Shown here in pieces: positions 18,089-22,483 of a stretch of 22,483 bases of DNA. The notes under the pieces were generated by a model. The model was given only the letters and a program-made list of their open reading frames with translations. It was not told where the DNA came from and searched no databases. Both the position numbers and the translations under genes were made by a program. Each line of letters begins with the position of its first letter. Position 1 is the first letter of the stretch. This DNA comes from Tubiluchus corallicola (lineage: Eukaryota > Priapulida > Priapulimorpha > Priapulimorphida > Tubiluchidae), in the NCBI GenBank assembly GCA_030141605.1, contig JAQGDQ010000786.1, positions 1-22,483 of the forward strand, in the 5' to 3' direction.

Positions 18089-18806
18089 CCAACCCTAACC
18101 CTAACCCTAATCTCAAATCTAACCCTAACTCTAACCCCAACCCTAACCCTAACTCTAACCAAACCCTAACCCTAACCCTAATCTCAAACCTAACCCTAAC
18201 TCTAACCCCAACCCTAACCCTAACTCTAACCAAACCCTAACTCTAACTAAGCCCTAACCCTAACTCTAACCCCAACCCTAATCCCAGCCTAACCCTAATC
18301 CCAACTCTAACCAAACCCTAACTCTAACCCCAAACCTAGCCTTAACCCCAACCCTAATCCCAGCCTAACCCTAATCCCAACCTCAACACTAACCCTAACT
18401 CTAACCAAACCCTAACTCCAACCCTAACCCTAACTCTAACCCCAACCCTAACCCTAACTCTAACCCCAACCCTAACCCTAACTCTAACCCCAACTCTAAC
18501 CAAACCCTAACCCTAACACTAGCCTTAACCCTAACCTTAATCCTAACCCTAACCCTAACTCTAACCCCAACCCTAATTGCAACCCCAACTCTAACCAAAC
18601 CCCAACCCCAACTCTAACCAAACCCCAACCCCAACTCTAACCAAACCCTAACCCTAACTCTAACCCCAACCCTAACCCTAACAAAACCTTAAATGTAACT
18701 CTAACCCCAACCCTAACCTTAATCCTAACCCCAACCAAACCTTAAATGTAACTCTAACCCCAACCCTAACCCTAACTCTAACCCCAACCTAATCCTAATC
18801 TTAATC
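18089..18806. repeat. interstitial telomere-like tract (degenerate TTAGGG) in an intron
   Basis: About 718 bp of almost pure C/T/A on the plus strand, made of CCCTAA mixed with CTCTAA, CCCCAA, CCAAAC and AATCTCA variants in a loosely repeated composite pattern. It lies inside the last intron (17859-18876) of the minus-strand gene, so the transcript carries the G-rich sense (UUAGGG, UUAGAG, UUGGGG). The degeneracy shows it is an old interstitial tract, not a chromosome end. Minus-strand 'proteins' rich in VRVRV and LGLGL are artefacts of the repeat. Confidence 0.95.
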
Positions 18807-18876
18807 TGCTGCACTTCCTGTGTGTGCGGAACTATAAACTTTAACTGAAACATCATTGATACATGGAAACCATTAC

Positions 18877-19086
18877 CTGTCTCTGTACCTCGGTGCTGAG
18901 GCATGACTGGAGTGCTTAAAGTAACCTTCTTCCTCGTAGTCTGTAGAGCTGTGGTAAAGACCCTTACTAGATTCCAAACTACCCACGTGGTTCTCGGCTC
19001 CCGATTCCAGGCTCTCCTTTCCGGTCCCGTACATTTCGAAATGTTCGTCAGCATCGCTTCTGTGACTGCGAGCTTCATTGGGACCA
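18877..19086 (-). CDS. unknown membrane protein, acidic Ser/Tyr-rich tail exon
   Basis: A 210-nt exon between acceptor CCTCTTTCTGGCAG and donor GACAG|GTAATG. The first T completes GG|T (Gly), and the last two bases AG join the next exon to make Arg. It encodes 69 full codons: GPNEARSHRSDADEHFEMYG, later SLESSKGLYHSSTDYEEEGY and HASAPRYRD. It is hydrophilic and rich in Ser, Glu, His and Tyr, with no predicted fold visible. The open frame runs across both splice sites in phase with its neighbours, which supports it as a true exon. Confidence 0.75.
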
Positions 19087-19631
19087 CTGCCAGAAAGAGG
19101 AATGTAAGATCAGTGACAAGTTTACAATGTGCACAAAGTTTGAGCAAATGATTCAAGAACCCAGTACACTGACAAAAAATCAATAAACCATCCCAGCATT
19201 TCACTTAGACATAAAAATCCCAAATTTAGGAGAAAGGCAAATAGCTCAACAGTCACGGTGTGTGCTTGACAACAAGAGTTAAGAATCTTGACAACAAGAA
19301 AGGGGCAGATCAGTGAAGAAGTGCGGTCTCGATCTATCTGGTTTTTGCCGTGCCAATTCGACTGTTTACCTTGTACCTGGGAGGATGAAATTACCTCTCA
19401 ACATGGCTGACATCTCTGCTGGTGGTTCAGTGTTTCATCTGGGAGAGCATGCCTTGATTAACAAGGTTCCAATCCCTCCACAAGCCTCAACATTAAGTAC
19501 AACCACTAAATATTGGATTCTTGTTGGCAAAATGCCAAACAGTACGAAAAATTTAAACTTTTACTCAAATTTGTTGAGATTGTGTTAAAATTTCCAGAAG
19601 TTATGAAACTGCACAATTTCAAGTAGCTTAC

Positions 19632-19768
19632 CCGTAGTGGGTGCTGCCATCTACCATGCTGCGTTGAGCCGTAACGTTTGGCGGACTGTCTATCGTACCG
19701 TACGAATCACGTGAAAAGCTGTGACTAGAGTAATCTTCGCCTTTGCGCATTACTGGCGACAAGAACTC
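19632..19768 (-). CDS. unknown membrane protein, tail exon
   Basis: A 137-nt exon with acceptor CTTGACAG and donor CACTACGG|GTAAGC. It encodes 45 codons plus two bases in phase 0: EFLSPVMRKGEDYSSHSFSR, DSYGTIDSPPNVTAQRSM and VDGSTHY. It is Ser/Tyr-rich and hydrophilic, consistent with an extended cytoplasmic tail. Its phase fits both neighbours. Confidence 0.75.
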
Positions 19769-19780
19769 CTGTCAAGACAA

Positions 19781-20001
19781 AGGTTTCAAAGAATACTGCT
19801 ATTGAAACAACAATGGTTCAAAAATACTGCTATTCAAACAGCAATGATTCAAAGAACACTACTATTGAAACAACAATGATTCAAAGAACACTACTATTGA
19901 AACAAAATGGTTCAAAGAACACCGCTATTTGAAACAAAAAATGTTTCAAAGAACATTACTATAGAAGCAATGGTTTCAAGAGCACCGCAAATGAAACAAC
20001 A
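19781..20001. repeat. intronic ~32-bp degenerate minisatellite, about 7 copies
   Basis: Units of the form GAAACAACAATGATTCAAAG followed by AACACTACTATT recur every 31-33 bp with substitutions and small indels. The array lies in the intron between the exons ending at 19768 and beginning at 20423 (plus-strand coordinates). It is unrelated in sequence to the CENPC array despite the similar period. Confidence 0.85.
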
Positions 20002-20422
20002 ATTAAAATTTTAAAACTTGAACAAACATTTTACAGTTTTATAATAAGCAAAAATAACAGAAACACCATATTAACTGACAGCAAATTATGAATATGTGCT
20101 AAAATGTTTGCTCCGGAAAACTATTAAAGTCATCTGTGTAAACACAAAGCTGAGCGAAAAATCATATTTTCTCTTTGACTAAAAACAGAATCTAACAGAC
20201 CAGTTATGACTAATGAAACTGATTAAATTGTTTAAAGATAAATTTGCTTGAAACTCGAGTACATTCTTACATAAATATAACGTAAAAGTTTAAATAAGTT
20301 TCCCTGTGACCGTATACTTGAAACAACCATTGCTTTGTAATTGTGAATTTTTTCCCGCTATTATCTTTTCGTGTCATAGTCATTCAGAATTGCAGTTCAT
20401 CTGCTGAACGGTTTTCACTTAC

Positions 20423-20503
20423 CCCAGGTATAGGCTCGTGCTGTGAGGGTTTTCCTGCGGGGCCGTCATCAATGGGACTAGCATCATCTTCATTCTCAAA
20501 TTT
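20423..20503 (-). CDS. unknown membrane protein, short acidic exon
   Basis: An 81-nt exon (27 codons, phase 0 at both ends) with acceptor CACTGTTGTAG and a strong donor CCTGGG|GTAAGT. It encodes KFENEDDASPIDDGPAGKPS then QHEPIPG. Being symmetrical it could be skipped without a frameshift, so alternative splicing of the tail is possible. Acidic and Pro/Gly-containing, it continues the juxtamembrane tail. Confidence 0.75.
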
Positions 20504-21099
20504 CTACAACAGTGAAGCTGCCACATATTACACGGTCTCTAACTTGTTTCACAGCTACGTGCATAATTTAAGTTTGGATAATATAACTTTTCCAAACAAG
20601 ACACTATGTTTAAGACATTTTTATACAGTTTAGCAACATGCAAGATAAGCTGCAGCACTCTTGGCAGGACCAGTACTTTGCTCATTCAAAAGAATATACC
20701 ACAAAGAATGGGTACTGAGGCAGTGGTATACTAGTTGCCATTCATTATATCCTTCACTAAAATACCCAGTAGCATCACAAAATTTAAAACCACCTAGAAG
20801 CAGTTTTACAGCCAATCACTCAATCAATTACTGATCCGGTTCAACGTCACTTAACTGCAATCACTAAACATGCGTATTTTCACAGCTGGTACTTGATTAA
20901 GCTGAAAACTCTTAGCATCGCTATACATCACTTAATATCAGATTTTTTTAAATTGTAGTTACCGCTCTTTATATTTGCATGACTGTATTTAATTCTTGCA
21001 CCAATACTCAAACAAGATCAATTTTAATCAGTATACCGTACAGAGAAACTGAAATTTCAGACATTAAATCTACTTCGTCAAATAATTGTGAAGCCGTAC

Positions 21100-21224
21100 C
21101 CTGTACTCGGTGCTGGATTCTCCGGGGAATAATTTAGAGAACCATCCGAACAGCAACCATCCCAGATAAACAACCAGGGTAGCAAATATGGAGCATCCCA
21201 GAAAGAGGGTTTGCCCTACGCTAG
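21100..21224 (-). CDS. unknown membrane protein, transmembrane exon
   Basis: This is the most 5' exon of the minus-strand gene that I can support. Acceptor TTTGCTTTTCAG precedes CTAGCG; the first two bases finish a codon and 41 codons follow to donor TACAGG|GTACGG. The translation SVGQTLFLGCSIFATLVVYL continues GWLLFGWFSKLF and PGESSTEYR. Residues 5-28 form one strong transmembrane helix, with W/F at its end and then a K, suggesting the following ~190 residues are cytoplasmic. The five exons together give about 227 C-terminal residues: one membrane span and a long acidic tail with no recognisable domain. The extracellular or upstream part lies beyond the visible exons, so the family cannot be named. 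A single-pass receptor-like protein or the last helix of a multipass protein are both possible. Confidence 0.75.
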
Positions 21225-22189
21225 CTGAAAAGCAAAGTTTAGAGTAAAAGTAGCAAAACACAATTTAATAGCTATACATGACAAAGCATTTCCAGACTTA
21301 CAATGGAAGTTTAGCAAAAATATATGGACATAATAAAACATTTCAATTATCAAACACCAGAAGGCAGCACAAAACGGGAAACAGGAGATCACAGACTTCT
21401 GAGTATTGACCATGTTATATGTGTGCTTCATAGCAAAATCGTCCATAAGTTGATCATTAGCTTTTCTAGTTATTCACATAGCCTGACTCACCATTTCATG
21501 AGGATCATTTTGATACTAAGCTCATTGCTGTATGGTATTTCTAAGCTCAGATAATCCACGTTGAAGATGAGGTACAAGCTATACACTTAAAAACGTAACT
21601 TTGAGAAGACTGATGCTAAAGAAACCCATTGTTTTTTTTTTGTCGCGTTTCTACAAAACATTTAGAAACCACACAAATGCATTCTACTTTGAAGCATTAT
21701 AACGTAGTTTTAACTATGCCGACTTATGGGCGGTTTTGATTTGCAAGCACACACACACATATAAAGTTTGTTAGCACGCCATAAACGCTTACGACACACT
21801 GCACATTGTTAAAACACCACAAGCAGTTTAGGTATAAACACAGTTATATAGCAAAACACGATTATTATCGTAATGTTTGATCATTTGAGGCGCAGAAGCC
21901 GTACAAAAAAGAGACTATGCAATAATTGTTAATTATACTACAATTTAGATACAAAACAAACACAAACGTTTCAACAAATTGTGCATTTAAAACTTTCATT
22001 ACAGCGAAGCTGAGCTGACCACTGCTGGTCACTGTTAAGGTCACAGATTCTTGAAAAAAAAACTAATTTCAAAAAAGAATGATGAGTGATCAGATTTCAT
22101 TCAGCACATGCAAAAATTAGTAACATTTTATCGTGTTTTAATGAATTTCATTTTACAGTTACTAATGTTACTTTTTGGTAATGTAGTTA
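21225..22189. other. upstream intron of the minus-strand gene; one doubtful exon
   Basis: No confident exon. A phase-compatible candidate lies at 21302-21398 (minus) and is discussed as a finding. A short CA microsatellite occurs at 21748-21759. The rest is AT-rich without recognised features. Confidence 0.4.
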
Positions 22190-22483
22190 CAGTGTTCCCT
22201 CGCTACTTCGTGGTTCGTTTATCGCAGACTCGCTGTTTTGCGGGTTTTCAAAAATATTAATGCAAAATATTTATCGCTGTATTTTCGCGGGTTTTTGCGG
22301 TACTCCGTCTAAAGTATTTTTGCACATGCGCAGTAAGTATTGTACAGTAAATGTGAAGTGAATAATCTGCTTGACATAAAACATTTTTATGAACATTTAA
22401 GTAAAGTTTTTTAAAAGGTACATATACAGTATGGGAAACGTTACTAATGGAATGGGAAAGGGTTATGTATAAGAGTGTGGGGA
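22190..22483. mobile_element. Tigger/pogo-type DNA transposon end, cut by the window
   Basis: After a TA at 22188-22189 (the expected target for this superfamily) comes CAGTGTTCCCTCGCTACTTC, then GTGGTTCGTTTATCGCAGAC and TCGCTGTTTTGCGGG. This 'TTCG(C)GG ... ATCGC ... TTTGCGGGTTTT' pattern is typical of Tigger-like Tc1/mariner terminal inverted repeats. The element continues beyond the window; no transposase coding is visible in the ~290 bp present and the other end cannot be seen. Confidence 0.6.

Noticed and set aside
17904-18598. Minus-strand VRVRV/LGLGL repeat proteins
   Set aside because: They are translations of the telomere-like repeat and have no independent support.
18903-19151. Plus-strand open frame over the tail exon
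   Set aside because: It is the antisense shadow of the minus-strand exon 18877-19086, whose splice sites and phases fit neighbouring exons.
21484-21550. Possible exon with donor ATG|GTGAGT on the minus strand
   Set aside because: The donor looks good, but the open frames into it either contain a stop or end in a phase that creates a stop with the exon at 21224.

Overview
This is animal nuclear DNA: AT-rich, with short exons bounded by GT..AG splice sites, widely spaced genes, AATAAA-type signals, and remnants of DNA transposons and non-LTR retrotransposons. An interstitial tract of degenerate TTAGGG-type repeat argues against most insects (TTAGG) and fits many other bilaterians. I lean towards a non-insect invertebrate but cannot name it.

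Layout. (1) 1-4880, + strand: the last two coding exons of a CENP-C-like gene (cupin domain), at 1159-1249 and 4798-4880. The 3.5-kb intron between them is almost entirely a ~32-bp minisatellite (about 1232-4570, roughly 100 units). Its unit looks like the end of the upstream exon plus its own 5' splice site, so the authentic donor appears to have been copied about 100 times into its own intron. This is the most striking feature of the window. (2) 4881-11600: 3'UTR, then repeats and gene debris: a decaying C2H2 zinc-finger array (- strand, 5778-6340), possible broken coding remnants (7045-7535), a possible hAT-like end (~8170), and two abutting reverse-transcriptase C-terminal fragments (- strand, 9264-10113). 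(3) 11644-12603, + strand: an uninterrupted 319-aa SRD5A3-type polyprenoid reductase with a splice acceptor 6 bp before its ATG, followed by a retrotransposon-like 3' tail near 13,100. (4) 13,130-17,725: non-coding, with a ~430-bp pogo/Tigger-like MITE at 16159-16588. (5) 17726-21224, - strand: five consecutive exons encoding the last ~227 residues of a membrane protein, with one transmembrane segment and a long acidic Ser/Tyr-rich tail, which I do not recognise. Its last intron holds a ~720-bp telomere-like tract and another intron holds a second ~32-bp minisatellite. (6) 22190-end: one terminus of a Tigger/pogo-type DNA transposon that runs out of the window.

The three genes share no evident pathway: CENP-C organises the inner kinetochore, SRD5A3 supplies dolichol for N-glycosylation in the ER, and the third is an unknown membrane protein. 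They share an unusual load of tandem repeats in their introns.
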